DNA from: Arthrobacter sp. Leaf337
GTDB taxonomy: Bacteria; Actinomycetota; Actinomycetes; Actinomycetales; Micrococcaceae
Length of the DNA: 64,000 bases
Direction: 5' to 3'
Assembly (NCBI RefSeq): GCF_001423745.1
Contig: NZ_LMPC01000012.1
Span: forward strand, 428,166-492,165
A program made the position numbers and the translations under genes. Of the stretch, positions 18,185 through 27,007 are shown one piece after another. Below the pieces are notes generated by a model that saw only the letters and a program-made list of their open reading frames with translations, ran no database searches and had not been told where the DNA came from. Numbering within the stretch: the stretch's first letter is position 1; each line of letters starts with the position of its first letter.

Positions 18185-18291
18185 ACATTCCTTGTTTTTG
18201 CCTGACGGCCCCGTTAGCGTGGACAGCGTGGCGACACGCCGTTCAACAGACCCATTCGGGGCACGACGCCGGGCTGAAAGAGGATGAGACA

Positions 18292-18939
18292 GTGGCTACC
18301 CTGCAGGAAACCATCGAGGTGGAAGTTCCCGTGTCCACGGCCTACAACCAATGGACCCAGTTCGAATCATTCCCGGAGTTCATGAAGGGCGTGGAGTCCG
18401 TGGAACAAATAGACGAGACGTCCTTGCATTTCCGGACCGACATCGCTGGGGTCAGGCGCGAGTACAACGCGCAGATCACCGAGCAGCTCCCGGACCGGCG
18501 GATCGCCTGGGTCAGCACGGACAAACCGCGCAACGCCGGCGAAATCTCCTTCGAATCCCTCGGGCCGGAGCACACCCGGGTCACCGTGGCACTGGAATGG
18601 GAGCCGGAGGGGCTGGTGGAGAAGGCCGGCTCCGCAGTGGGCGCGGTCAGCCACCAGCTCAGCGCCGACCTCAAGCGGTTCAAGCACTTCATCGAGTCGC
18701 GCGGCATTGAAACGGGCGCCTGGCGTTCTGCCGTGGACCACGGAGAAGTGGAAGAAACCGAGGAAGAGGCAGGCTTTGCGGCGAACGCTCCGGCGCACCA
18801 CGCACACGTGTCTGAGGCACCCGGGTCAGCGGCACACGAATCCCACCCGCAGCCGCCGCATACACCCACGCCTTCGCCGAAGCGTCCGGCCGGGGTGGAC
18901 CCCTTCATCGACGACGCCGAACCATCAGATCCGAGCTGA
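18292..18939 (+). CDS. SRPBCC family protein (polyketide cyclase/dehydrase-like)
   Basis: 215 aa, GTG start. Residues 1-145 form one START/SRPBCC domain: [35 protein letters not shown], then [19 protein letters not shown]. The last 70 residues are acidic then His/Pro-rich and likely disordered ([10 protein letters not shown] and [13 protein letters not shown]). Members of this subgroup often accompany stress-response genes in actinobacteria; the ligand is unknown. It is followed after two bases by the small protein at 18942, so the two form an operon. Confidence 0.75.
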   Translation: MATLQETIEVEVPVSTAYNQWTQFESFPEFMKGVESVEQIDETSLHFRTDIAGVRREYNAQITEQLPDRRIAWVSTDKPRNAGEISFESLGPEHTRVTVALEWEPEGLVEKAGSAVGAVSHQLSADLKRFKHFIESRGIETGAWRSAVDHGEVEETEEEAGFAANAPAHHAHVSEAPGSAAHESHPQPPHTPTPSPKRPAGVDPFIDDAEPSDPS

Positions 18940-18941
18940 CC

Positions 18942-19208
18942 GTGCCTGAGAAAAAGAACCCCAGCCTCAAGGACCCGCAACTGTACGAGGAGCTGCGCGA
19001 GGACGGCGCCTCGAAGCAGAAGGCCGCCCGGATTTCCAACGCCGCCGCCAAGAGGGGACGCTCCGAGGTGGGGCGCAAGGGCGGCAAGGCGGGCGACTAC
19101 GAGGATTGGACGGTCGCCCAGCTCAAAGCCAAAGCGAAGGAAATAGGGCTGAAGGGTTACTCCGCCAAGAAGAAAAGTGAGCTTATCTCAGCTCTCAGGA
19201 ACTCCTGA
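18942..19208 (+). CDS. Small basic protein with a SAP/Rho-N-like C-terminus (DUF7218-like)
   Basis: 88 aa, GTG start. The N-terminal half [20 protein letters not shown] with [10 protein letters not shown] is a charged helix; the second half ([20 protein letters not shown] then [13 protein letters not shown]) resembles the SAP or Rho N-terminal helix-extended-helix fold, which binds nucleic acids. The protein is strongly basic. It ends 44 bases from the convergent ku gene, so a DNA-associated role is tempting but unproven. Confidence 0.7.
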   Translation: MPEKKNPSLKDPQLYEELREDGASKQKAARISNAAAKRGRSEVGRKGGKAGDYEDWTVAQLKAKAKEIGLKGYSAKKKSELISALRNS

Positions 19209-19252
19209 CCGCGGCAGCAATGGGTTACCGAACCGGCCAGTGCACTGCCGTA

Positions 19253-20281
19253 TCAGGCCCCTTTTCGCCGGCTTTTCGCCGGCTCCTTGACTGCAGTTTC
19301 CGCCGCAGCGGCCTTGCTTGCCGTCTTTGCCGGAGTCTTGGCAGCGGTTGTCTTGGCAGCCGTTGCCTTGGCAGCGGTCGTCGTGGAGCGGGGCCTAGAG
19401 GCCTTGGCGCGCGTGGTTTTCGCGGGAGCCTCGTCGGTGTCGGCGTCGGCGCCGTCCGCCGCCCCCGACTCGCTCGCGGCCTTGGCCGCCCCGCCGCCCC
19501 GCTTCTTTTCCAGGCTTCGCTTCAGGGCTTCCATCAGGTCGATGACCTCACCCTGCCCGGTCTCGGCGGCCTCGGCGCCGAACGTCTGTTCGGTGTCCAG
19601 GGACTCGCCCTGCTCGATCTTCGCGTCGATGAGCTTGCGGAGCTGCACCTGGTAGTCGTCCGTGAACTGGCCGGGCTCAAAATCCCCGGCCATGGAATCA
19701 ACCAGGGCTGCGGACATCTCCCGTTCCTGGGCGGAGATCCGGACGGTGGTTTCCAGGGCGGGAAAAGCCGGCTCCCTGACCTCGTCCGCCCACAGCAGCG
19801 ACTGCAGCACCAGGACGTCGTCCTTGATCCGCAACGCGCCGAGCCGGGTCTTCTCCCGGAGCGCGAACTGGACCACGGCCACACGGTCAGTGTCTTCCAG
19901 TGCCCGGCGGAGGAGGACGTACGCCTTCGGGGACTTGGAATCCGGTTCCAGGTAGTAGCTCTTCTCGAACATCATGGGATCGAGCTGCTCGGACGGAACA
20001 AACTGGACCACTTCGATCTCGTGGCTGCTCTCCGCCGGGATGGACTTGAGCTCGTCACGGGTGAGGATCACCGTACGGCCGTCCTCCTCGTAGGCCTTGT
20101 CGATGTCCGCATAATCCACGATCTCGCCGCAGACTTCACAGCGGCGCTGGTACCGGATGCGTCCGCCGTCGGCGCCGTGGACCTGGTGGAGCCCGATGTC
20201 GTGGTCCTCCGTGGCGCTATAGACCTTGACCGGCACGTTGACCAGCCCAAATGCGATAGCGCCTTTCCAGATGGCTCTCAT
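19253..20281 (-). CDS. ku: Non-homologous end joining protein Ku
   Basis: 342 aa. The N-terminus MRAIWKGAIAFGLVNVPVKV and RRCEVCGEIVDYADIDKAYE are signatures of bacterial Ku, which forms a DNA-end-binding ring and recruits LigD. The Ku core runs to about residue 260. The tail of about 80 residues is Lys/Ala/Thr-rich (TTAAKATAAKTTAAKTPAKT), resembling histone H1-like repeats; such tails add DNA binding in actinobacterial Ku. It is divergent from ligD with only 40 bases between the starts, so both probably share a regulatory region. Confidence 0.95.
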   Translation of the reverse strand: MRAIWKGAIAFGLVNVPVKVYSATEDHDIGLHQVHGADGGRIRYQRRCEVCGEIVDYADIDKAYEEDGRTVILTRDELKSIPAESSHEIEVVQFVPSEQLDPMMFEKSYYLEPDSKSPKAYVLLRRALEDTDRVAVVQFALREKTRLGALRIKDDVLVLQSLLWADEVREPAFPALETTVRISAQEREMSAALVDSMAGDFEPGQFTDDYQVQLRKLIDAKIEQGESLDTEQTFGAEAAETGQGEVIDLMEALKRSLEKKRGGGAAKAASESGAADGADADTDEAPAKTTRAKASRPRSTTTAAKATAAKTTAAKTPAKTASKAAAAETAVKEPAKSRRKGA

Positions 20282-20321
20282 GGATCAAGTGAACATCAGA
20301 GTTGCCCGGAGGTGAAGACCT

Positions 20322-22874
20322 TTGGCCGGCAGTAGGGAACGTGTCCGGATCCAGGGCCGCGAACTGGTGGTCACCAACCTGGACAAGGTGATGTACCCGG
20401 AGACGGGCACCACCAAAGCCGACGTCCTGTCGTACTACACCGCCGTTGCGCCGGTCCTGATCCCCGCCGCAGTGAACCGGCCCGCCACGCGCAAGCGCTG
20501 GGTTAACGGAGTGGGCACCGCGGAGGCGCCGGGCGAGATGTTTTTCCAGAAGAACCTGGAGGACTCCACGCCCGGCTGGATTCCGCGCGCCTCGATCCGG
20601 CACAAGGAGCGCACCAACCAGTACCCGCTGGTCAACGATGCCGCCACGCTGATCTGGCTGGCGCAGATGGGCTCGCTGGAAATCCACGTCCCGCAGTGGC
20701 GCGTGGACCCGCACGGGAATCCCATGAACCCTGACCGCCTGGTGCTGGACCTTGATCCCGGCGAGGGCGCCGGGCTGGCCGAGTGCGCCGAAGTGGCCCG
20801 GCTTGCCCGCGCCATCCTGAAGGACGTTGGCCTGGACCCTGTGCCGGTGACCAGCGGCAGCAAGGGCATCCACCTTTACGCCGGCCTCGACGGCACACAA
20901 GGCTCGGAGCAGATCTCCGAATTCGCCCACGAACTTGCCCGCGCTCTGGAAGCTGACCACCCGGACCTTGCCGTCAGCGACATGAAGAAGACGCTCCGCA
21001 CCGGCAAAGTGCTGGTGGACTGGAGCCAGAACAACGCTGCCAAGACCACCATCGTGCCGTACTCACTCCGCGGCCGGCTCAGGCCCACGGTGGCGGCACC
21101 GCGGACCTGGCGCGAGCTGGCCTCCCCCGCGCTGAGGCAGCTGGACTACCGGGAGGTCATGCGGCGGGTCAAGGACGGCAAGGACCCGTTCGCGTCGGTT
21201 TCCGCAGGCGGCGGCCATGTGCAGGACAATCCCGACGGCGGCGGGTCCGGCGGCGGCCACGGCGCTGGCGGGCGCAGCGGCGGTGGAACGGCCGACGCCG
21301 GCAGCACCGACCCGAGGCTGGAGAAGTACCGCTCGATGCGGGATCCGGAAGGGACGCCGGAGCCGTTCAGTGCGGACCGGCTCCGGGCGGACCCCGGCGC
21401 CGGCACCATCCGGGAGCGGTTCGTGATCCAGGAGCACCACGCCAGCCGGCTGCACTTTGACTTCCGGCTGGAGCGTGACGGCGTCCTGGTGTCCTGGGCG
21501 CTTCCGAAAGGTGTGCCCGTAAGCGGAGCGCAGAACCACTTGGCGGTCCAGACCGAGGACCACCCGATGGACTATCTCGATTTCGAGGGCACCATCCCCA
21601 AGGGCCAGTACGGCGCCGGGACCGTCAGTATCTGGGACCAGGGCTACTACGAATGCGACAAATGGATAGCAGGCAAGGAAGTCATTGCCACGCTCACGGG
21701 GTCTGAAGGCGGCGGCCTTGGCGGGACCAAGAGGTTTGCGCTGATCCGGACCTCCCGGGACAGCGACGCCTCCCAACAGCCGGAACAAGCGCAGTGGCTG
21801 ATTCACCTGATGGACCGCAGGGGGCACGGTGCCCCGCCAGCGTCAGGCGCTGCGGCCGGCTCAAGCACCCCGAAAGAAGCAAAGGAGGACGAGCCGCCGC
21901 CCGCAGCGGCTTCTTCACCTGTTTTCCGGCCCATGCTCGCGGGCGCCGGGACCCCGGCCGACCTTCGTGGCATGGACTGGCAGTTCGAACTGAAGTGGGA
22001 CGGCGTGCGGGCGCTCATCATCGGCGACGCCGACCGGATCCGGCTCATCAGCCGGAACGGCAACGACATGTCTGCGAGCTACCCGGAACTGACCGACCGC
22101 GCATGCTGGCCGGAGCAGAGCTTCACCGCCGACGGCGAGATCGTCGCCGTCGGGCCTTCCGGTCGGCCCGATTTCGGGTTGCTGCAGACGCGGATGAAAC
22201 TGACCAAAGCTCCCGACGTCGCCAGGGCCAGGGCAGCCACGCCTGTCCGGCTAATGGTGTTCGACCTGCTCTCGGACGCCGGCGAGGACCTCCGCAGGCT
22301 GCCGCTCCGGAAGCGCAGGGTGCGGCTGGAGCAGTTGGACTGGCCGTCCGGCTGCCCCGTGCACCTGTCCGAAGTCCTGGACGACGAGGTGGAGCACATT
22401 CTGGAAAGCGCCCGCGAACTGGGGCTTGAAGGGATCATGGCCAAACGCCTTGACGGACGCTACGTCAGCGGCGAGCGCACCAGGTCCTGGTTGAAACTGA
22501 AGTTCGAGCGCACCCAGGAAGTGGTGGTGGGCGGCTGGCGCCCGGGCAAGGGATTACGGCACAGCTCCGTGGGCTCGTTGCTGGTGGGCATCCCCGACGG
22601 CGGCACGCTGCGGTACGTGGGACGCGTGGGCAGCGGGTTCAGCGACCGGGAGCTGACGGAGCTGCGGCTCCAGATGGACACGCTGGCGAGGAAGACCTCG
22701 CCCTTCACCGACGTCCCGGCCGCCGATGCCTCCGACGCGCACTGGGTGACTCCCGAACTGGTCGGCGAAGTTACTTTCGGGGAATGGACCGGCGGCGGGA
22801 AGCTGCGGCACCCGGTGTGGCGCGGCTGGCGCCTGGACAAGAACGCCGACGACGTGGTGGCGGAATCCGGCTGA
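20322..22874 (+). CDS. ligD: Multifunctional ATP-dependent DNA ligase LigD (Pol-PE-Lig)
   Basis: 850 aa. TTG start at 20322 with GGAGGTGA upstream. Domain order: primase-polymerase (about 1-295, with VLDLDPGEG metal Asp residues and VTSGSKGIHLYAGL), then a Gly-rich linker (GGGSGGGHGAGGRSGGG), then the 3'-phosphoesterase (about 345-500, RFVIQEHHASRLHFDFRLER and GTIPKGQYGAGTV), then the ATP ligase (about 535-850, with nucleophile K558 in FELKWDGVRALI). This is the order found in mycobacterial LigD. It fills and seals double-strand breaks with Ku. Confidence 0.95.
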   Translation: MAGSRERVRIQGRELVVTNLDKVMYPETGTTKADVLSYYTAVAPVLIPAAVNRPATRKRWVNGVGTAEAPGEMFFQKNLEDSTPGWIPRASIRHKERTNQYPLVNDAATLIWLAQMGSLEIHVPQWRVDPHGNPMNPDRLVLDLDPGEGAGLAECAEVARLARAILKDVGLDPVPVTSGSKGIHLYAGLDGTQGSEQISEFAHELARALEADHPDLAVSDMKKTLRTGKVLVDWSQNNAAKTTIVPYSLRGRLRPTVAAPRTWRELASPALRQLDYREVMRRVKDGKDPFASVSAGGGHVQDNPDGGGSGGGHGAGGRSGGGTADAGSTDPRLEKYRSMRDPEGTPEPFSADRLRADPGAGTIRERFVIQEHHASRLHFDFRLERDGVLVSWALPKGVPVSGAQNHLAVQTEDHPMDYLDFEGTIPKGQYGAGTVSIWDQGYYECDKWIAGKEVIATLTGSEGGGLGGTKRFALIRTSRDSDASQQPEQAQWLIHLMDRRGHGAPPASGAAAGSSTPKEAKEDEPPPAAASSPVFRPMLAGAGTPADLRGMDWQFELKWDGVRALIIGDADRIRLISRNGNDMSASYPELTDRACWPEQSFTADGEIVAVGPSGRPDFGLLQTRMKLTKAPDVARARAATPVRLMVFDLLSDAGEDLRRLPLRKRRVRLEQLDWPSGCPVHLSEVLDDEVEHILESARELGLEGIMAKRLDGRYVSGERTRSWLKLKFERTQEVVVGGWRPGKGLRHSSVGSLLVGIPDGGTLRYVGRVGSGFSDRELTELRLQMDTLARKTSPFTDVPAADASDAHWVTPELVGEVTFGEWTGGGKLRHPVWRGWRLDKNADDVVAESG

Positions 22875-22928
22875 CACAGCGGCGCAGCGAAGCCTGGCCA
22901 AGGACAAACAGGAACCGGAACACGGAAA

Positions 22929-22965
22929 GGGCCGGGCGACACCCGCTCTGGGTATCGCCCGGCCC
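22929..22965. terminator. Bidirectional terminator between ligD and the small protein gene
   Basis: GGGCCGGGCGA and TCGCCCGGCCC pair, extended by ACCC/GGGT with a short internal mismatch. It lies between convergent genes. Confidence 0.7.
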
Positions 22966-23005
22966 CGGGTTGGTATTCGGGATTCCGTCTATTCGGGATT
23001 CCGCT

Positions 23006-23260
23006 TTAGGAGGAGTGCGGCATCTGCGGCCGGCCGGTCCGGTGGACTGCGGTCACTGCTGCCTCATGGCCCATCCGGCCGTGGGCGGTGCCGCGTTCCT
23101 TCGGATGACGCCGCTTGCCGTTGCCATCGGGCCACTGCCGGCCGCCATTGACGGGGCCCGCGGGAGCTGGCATCTCGGGCGCGGGCGCCTCGTCCATGGA
23201 TTCTGCCAGGTGACTGGCAAGCTCCGGTTCGAGCTGTCCCCCAGGATTTTTCTCAGCCAT
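23006..23260 (-). CDS. Small hydrophilic hypothetical protein
   Basis: 84 aa from the ATG at 23260, with GGAAGAG upstream. The frame is open further to 23431, but without a start signal. Rich in Pro, Glu, Gly and Arg (PAPEMPAPAGPVNGGRQWPD), with a basic, His-containing C-terminus. No transmembrane segment, signal peptide or recognised domain; probably intrinsically disordered. Confidence 0.55.
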   Translation of the reverse strand: MAEKNPGGQLEPELASHLAESMDEAPAPEMPAPAGPVNGGRQWPDGNGKRRHPKERGTAHGRMGHEAAVTAVHRTGRPQMPHSS

Positions 23261-23336
23261 TTTGTGCTCTTCCTTTCCGCGTTGAAATGAAGCGTCCACC
23301 AATATTAGGTCTGCGGTTACCGCTTGTCTGCAGAAC

Positions 23337-23576
23337 CTACCAGCGGACTTTTTTCTGGGCAGGGCCTTGCTTTCCGCTCGCGTGCGTGGGTTTGTGGCCG
23401 TGGGAAACGCTCTGCAACCCCGCGCCGCCACGGGACTTACTGGCCAGCATTTCCTTCTGGGCGTCCGTCAGCCGTGACTTGATCCCTTGGCCGGCATCCG
23501 ATGTTCCGGCCTCCGGCGATTCGATGTTCTGGCCCGATTTCGGTTCGGCGCCCTGGGTGTTGCCTTGGTGGGTCAT
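23337..23576 (-). CDS. Small hydrophilic hypothetical protein
   Basis: 79 aa with AAGGAGTG before the ATG. Composition is Gln/Gly/Ser/Lys-rich (for example DAGQGIKSRLTDAQKEMLAS) and lacks hydrophobic core residues, so it is likely disordered. It lies 76 bases upstream of the 23006-23260 gene on the same strand; the two may be co-expressed. Not recognised. Confidence 0.6.
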   Translation of the reverse strand: MTHQGNTQGAEPKSGQNIESPEAGTSDAGQGIKSRLTDAQKEMLASKSRGGAGLQSVSHGHKPTHASGKQGPAQKKVRW

Positions 23577-24192
23577 GGAAGCACTCCTTGTATTACGGAA
23601 ACGTGTGGCTTACGGAATCGTTTTGCGATGGTGAGTTGTGGACGCATGCGCTGCCGGGTCACTGTCGCCCGGATCGCGGTGGAGAAGTGACGGCGACGGG
23701 AGTCAGCCGAGCGGATCAACGCGTAAGTACGCCTCAACGAGCCTTGTGTGCAGGTGAATGGGGCGGGCGGACAGACCAACAGGAACACGCGCTGGCGGCC
23801 GGCCGCGGGCCTATCCAAAGATCAGTGTTCCCATGGGTCAACCTTAGGCAGTATTCCGGCCGGTTGGGAACCCCCGGTTCAGATGGATTCGGCCCCCCGC
23901 ACGCATGGCCCGGCAGGTGGGCGCTGAAGGGCCGGATCCGGCGTTTTTGGGCGCGTTATCGGCCGCTGGCCGAAAAAGGTTTGGTAACGATGCGGAAAAT
24001 GCACGGATTCCAGTGCTGGCGCGGTGAAACGGCGCAAAATAATTCGGGTTCCGGCTGCCGTTCGGCCCTTGAAACCCCGGATCATACGCCACCGAACTCG
24101 GAAACACCATGGAAATCGCGTAAAATTGAAAGCCTGCCCGGAGCGGGGCAGCTACAAGTCGCAAGCAAATGACCTCCATGGGAGAAGCCCAA
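23577..24192. other. Long intergenic region upstream of the MHS transporter
   Basis: About 616 bases without a supported gene; a 184-residue minus-strand frame (23844-24398) has biased composition and runs into the transporter. Near the small gene, TTACGGAA occurs at 23593-23600 and 23610-23617, a direct repeat with a 17-base period. Before the transporter the sequence is less GC-rich, with TAAAAT at 24121-24126 as a possible -10, and GGGAG at 24180-24184 as the ribosome binding site. Confidence 0.5.
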
Positions 24193-25785
24193 ATGCCCAA
24201 AGACCGAAGCATGACCGACTCTTCAGCAGGCGCGAACATCGCCCGCGGAACCAACAATATTGTGCCCCCGGGCATTGCGCCCCAAAGCGCCAAGAAGTCG
24301 AGGCTGTTGCCTCGCCGCAGACTCAAAGTCTCCGATGTCAACGTCGTCAACAAGCCGATGCTTAAGAAAGCACTCGGCGGAACCATCGTGGGTAACACGA
24401 TGGAGTGGTACGACGTCGGCGTGTTCGGCTACCTGATCACCACCATGGGTCCGGTGTTCCTGCCTGAGGCGGACAAGTCCGTCCAGACCCTGTTCCTGCT
24501 GGGAACGTTCGCTGCCACCTTCATTGCCCGCCCCCTCGGCGGTGTCGTGTTCGGCTGGCTCGGCGACAAGATCGGCCGCCAGAAGGTACTCGCGGCCACC
24601 CTGATGATCATGGCCGCCAGCACCTTCGCGGTCGGCCTCCTGCCCGGCTACGCACAGATCGGTATCTGGGCCGCGGTCCTGCTGGTGCTGTTCAAGCTCG
24701 TCCAAGGCTTCTCCACCGGCGGCGAGTACGCCGGTGCCACCACCTTTGTGAGCGAATACGCGCCGGACAAGCGCCGTGGCTTCTTCGCCAGCTTCCTGGA
24801 CATGGGCAGCTACCTCGGCTTCGCAATCGGTGCCGCCCTGGTCTCCGTCCTGCAGCTCACGCTTGGCCAGGACTCCATGGAGCAATGGGGCTGGCGGATT
24901 CCGTTCCTCGTCGCCGGCCCGCTGGGCCTGATCGCCGTCTACTTCCGGAGCAAAATCGAGGAGTCCCCGCAGTTCCAGGCGACCCTTGACGCGCAGGAAG
25001 CATCCGCAAAGGACGCCACCGCCGGCGATGCAGCCGCATCCAAGGGCCCGGTGGGCATCGTGAAGGCCTACTGGCGTTCGCTCATCGTCGCGATGATCCT
25101 CGTGGCCGCCGCAAACACGGCCGGCTATGCTCTGACGTCCTACATGCCGACGTATCTCACGGAGTCCAAGGGCTACGATCCGGTTCACGGCACGCTGCTG
25201 ACCATCCCCGTGCTGGTGGTCATGAGCCTCTGCATTCCGCTCACCGGCAAGCTGTCTGACCGGATCGGCCGCCGACCCGTGCTCTGGATCGGAGCCCTCA
25301 GCACCGTGGTGTTGGCAACTCCGGCGTTCCTCCTGATCGGCATCGGAGAAGTCTGGTCGACGTTGCTGGGCCTCGGCCTGATCGCCTTCCCGGTGACGTT
25401 CTACGTGGCCAACCTGGCCTCCGCCCTGCCGGCCCAGTTCCCGACGTCCAGCCGCTACGGCGCCATGGGCATCGCTTACAACTTCTCCGTGGCCATCTTC
25501 GGCGGAACCACACCGTTCATCGTCGCCGCCCTGATCAATAGCACCGGCAACGACATGATGCCCGCGTACTATCTGATGGCCACGTCGGCCGTCGGCGCGG
25601 TGGCCATCTACTTCCTGAAGGAATCAGCCAACCGTCCGCTGCCGGGCTCCATGCCCAGCGTGGACACCAAGGCAGAGGCGCACGAGCTCGTGGCCACCCA
25701 GGATGAGAACCCGCTGATCAACCTGGATGACATGCCGTTTGAGGACGAGCTGCGCGAAACCGAAAAGGTTCCTGCGAGGGCCTAG
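24193..25785 (+). CDS. MFS transporter, metabolite:proton symporter (ProP-like) subfamily
   Basis: 530 aa from the ATG at 24193, chosen for GGGAGAAG eight bases upstream; the ATG at 24169 is an alternative. A 60-residue hydrophilic N-terminus is followed by GGTIVGNTMEWYDVGVFGYL, the hallmark of the MHS family (ProP, ShiA, KgtP). Motif A is FGWLGDKIGRQKVLA, repeated as TGKLSDRIGRRPVLW, and QGFSTGGEYAGATTFVSEYA is the conserved helix-4/5 block. About 12 helices. The substrate is probably an organic acid or compatible solute, but this cannot be read. Confidence 0.85.
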   Translation: MPKDRSMTDSSAGANIARGTNNIVPPGIAPQSAKKSRLLPRRRLKVSDVNVVNKPMLKKALGGTIVGNTMEWYDVGVFGYLITTMGPVFLPEADKSVQTLFLLGTFAATFIARPLGGVVFGWLGDKIGRQKVLAATLMIMAASTFAVGLLPGYAQIGIWAAVLLVLFKLVQGFSTGGEYAGATTFVSEYAPDKRRGFFASFLDMGSYLGFAIGAALVSVLQLTLGQDSMEQWGWRIPFLVAGPLGLIAVYFRSKIEESPQFQATLDAQEASAKDATAGDAAASKGPVGIVKAYWRSLIVAMILVAAANTAGYALTSYMPTYLTESKGYDPVHGTLLTIPVLVVMSLCIPLTGKLSDRIGRRPVLWIGALSTVVLATPAFLLIGIGEVWSTLLGLGLIAFPVTFYVANLASALPAQFPTSSRYGAMGIAYNFSVAIFGGTTPFIVAALINSTGNDMMPAYYLMATSAVGAVAIYFLKESANRPLPGSMPSVDTKAEAHELVATQDENPLINLDDMPFEDELRETEKVPARA

Positions 25786-25813
25786 CCTCGTAGCCCAGCA
25801 GCCCCGCCCGACG

Positions 25814-25862
25814 AGGCCTGCTTTGCACGATGTTCTTTTGTGACAGCGTGCAAAGCAGGCCT
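25814..25862. terminator. Strong hairpin between the transporter and FUSC genes
   Basis: A 16-base perfect stem (AGGCCTGCTTTGCACG with its complement at 25847-25862) and a 17-base loop. Only two T residues follow, so it may act through structure or as a DNA-level site rather than as a classic Rho-independent terminator. Confidence 0.6.
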
Positions 25863-25930
25863 TCCGCGCGTCTGGCAGACTTTTTGAGGAAGTGCGCTCG
25901 GAACGAACGCACGGAAGAACGGAGGTACCC

Positions 25931-26998
25931 ATGGCCCACGGCCTCCTGCGGCATCTCCGCGACCTGCATAGCCTCGGCCCGGCCAACAATGATCATTTGT
26001 CCGCCCTGCGCGTGGCGGTCAGTGTGGCCGTCCCCTCGCTGGCCCTCCTGGTTTTCGGCCGCCCGGACCTGATCATCTATGCCGTGTTCGGCGCCCTGAC
26101 CGGGATGTATGGACGGTCCGAGCCCCACCAGCTCCGCCTCATTCACCAGACGCAGGCCGCGCTGGTCCTGCTCAGCGGGGTTGGCGTCGGCATTTTCCTG
26201 TCCGTCAACCACCTGCACTCCTGGTGGCTGGTGGGTGTCGAAGCCGTCCTCGCCGGCATCGGCTCGGTGTTCTCCGACAGGGTGAACCTGAAGCCCAACG
26301 GCCCGTTCTTCGGCATCCTGGCCCTGGGCGCCTGCGCCTCCGTCCCCATCACCATTCCCTGGTTCGCGGCATTGGTCATTGCAGCCGCCTCCGCGGCGTT
26401 TTCAATAGCCGTCGGTTTTGGCGGCTGGGTCCGCGGCCGGAAGTGGCAGCCGGGAGCGGTCCGGGCTGCCACGCCGCTGGGCGGATTAAGGCGGCAGGCA
26501 GCCGTGATCCACGCGGCCCGCTATGTCCTGGCAGTCGGAACAGCCGGCTCCATCGGTGTTCTCAGCGGCAGCGGCCACCCGCACTGGGCAATGGCCGCCG
26601 CCGCGGTTCCCCTCGCCGGAGCAGACCTGCCCAGCAGCGTGCACCGCGGCCTCCACCGCATGGTGGGGACCTTCCTCGGGCTGGTGCTGGTCGCCGTCGT
26701 ACTTCTTCCGGCGCCCTGGGCGCCGCTGACGTTTTTTCCGGGGGCGGAAGCCGCCGTGCTGGCGGTTCTGGTCATCATCTTCCAGTTCACCACGGAACTT
26801 TTCATGACCAGGCACTACGGCCTCGCCATGGTGTCCTTCACCCCCGTCATCCTGCTGATGACGCAACTTGCCGCCCCGGCAGACCCCTATGTCCTCATCA
26901 CGGAACGTGCCGTGGAAACCGTGGTGGGCGCGGTGGTGGGCATCCTGGTGATTGTGCTGGTCCGGCGGCGGACAGTCCGCCTGCGCCCGTCCAGCTGA
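25931..26998 (+). CDS. FUSC family (aromatic acid exporter-like) membrane protein
   Basis: 355 aa from the ATG at 25931, with GGAGGT upstream. Two sets of hydrophobic helices in tandem: VSVAVPSLALLVFGRPDLII and nearby helices in the first half, and VLAVGTAGSIGVLSGSGHPH with GLVLVAVVLLPAPWAPLTFF in the second half. The motif HPHWAMAAAAVPLAGADLPS followed by HRGLHRMVGTFLG is typical of the FUSC/ArAE family. These proteins are proposed efflux components; the substrate is unknown. Confidence 0.75.
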   Translation: MAHGLLRHLRDLHSLGPANNDHLSALRVAVSVAVPSLALLVFGRPDLIIYAVFGALTGMYGRSEPHQLRLIHQTQAALVLLSGVGVGIFLSVNHLHSWWLVGVEAVLAGIGSVFSDRVNLKPNGPFFGILALGACASVPITIPWFAALVIAAASAAFSIAVGFGGWVRGRKWQPGAVRAATPLGGLRRQAAVIHAARYVLAVGTAGSIGVLSGSGHPHWAMAAAAVPLAGADLPSSVHRGLHRMVGTFLGLVLVAVVLLPAPWAPLTFFPGAEAAVLAVLVIIFQFTTELFMTRHYGLAMVSFTPVILLMTQLAAPADPYVLITERAVETVVGAVVGILVIVLVRRRTVRLRPSS

Positions 26999-27007
26999 AC
27001 ACAGCGG

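Noticed and set aside
23844..24398. 184-residue minus-strand frame
   Set aside because: Crosses into the MHS transporter, has biased composition and no start signal.
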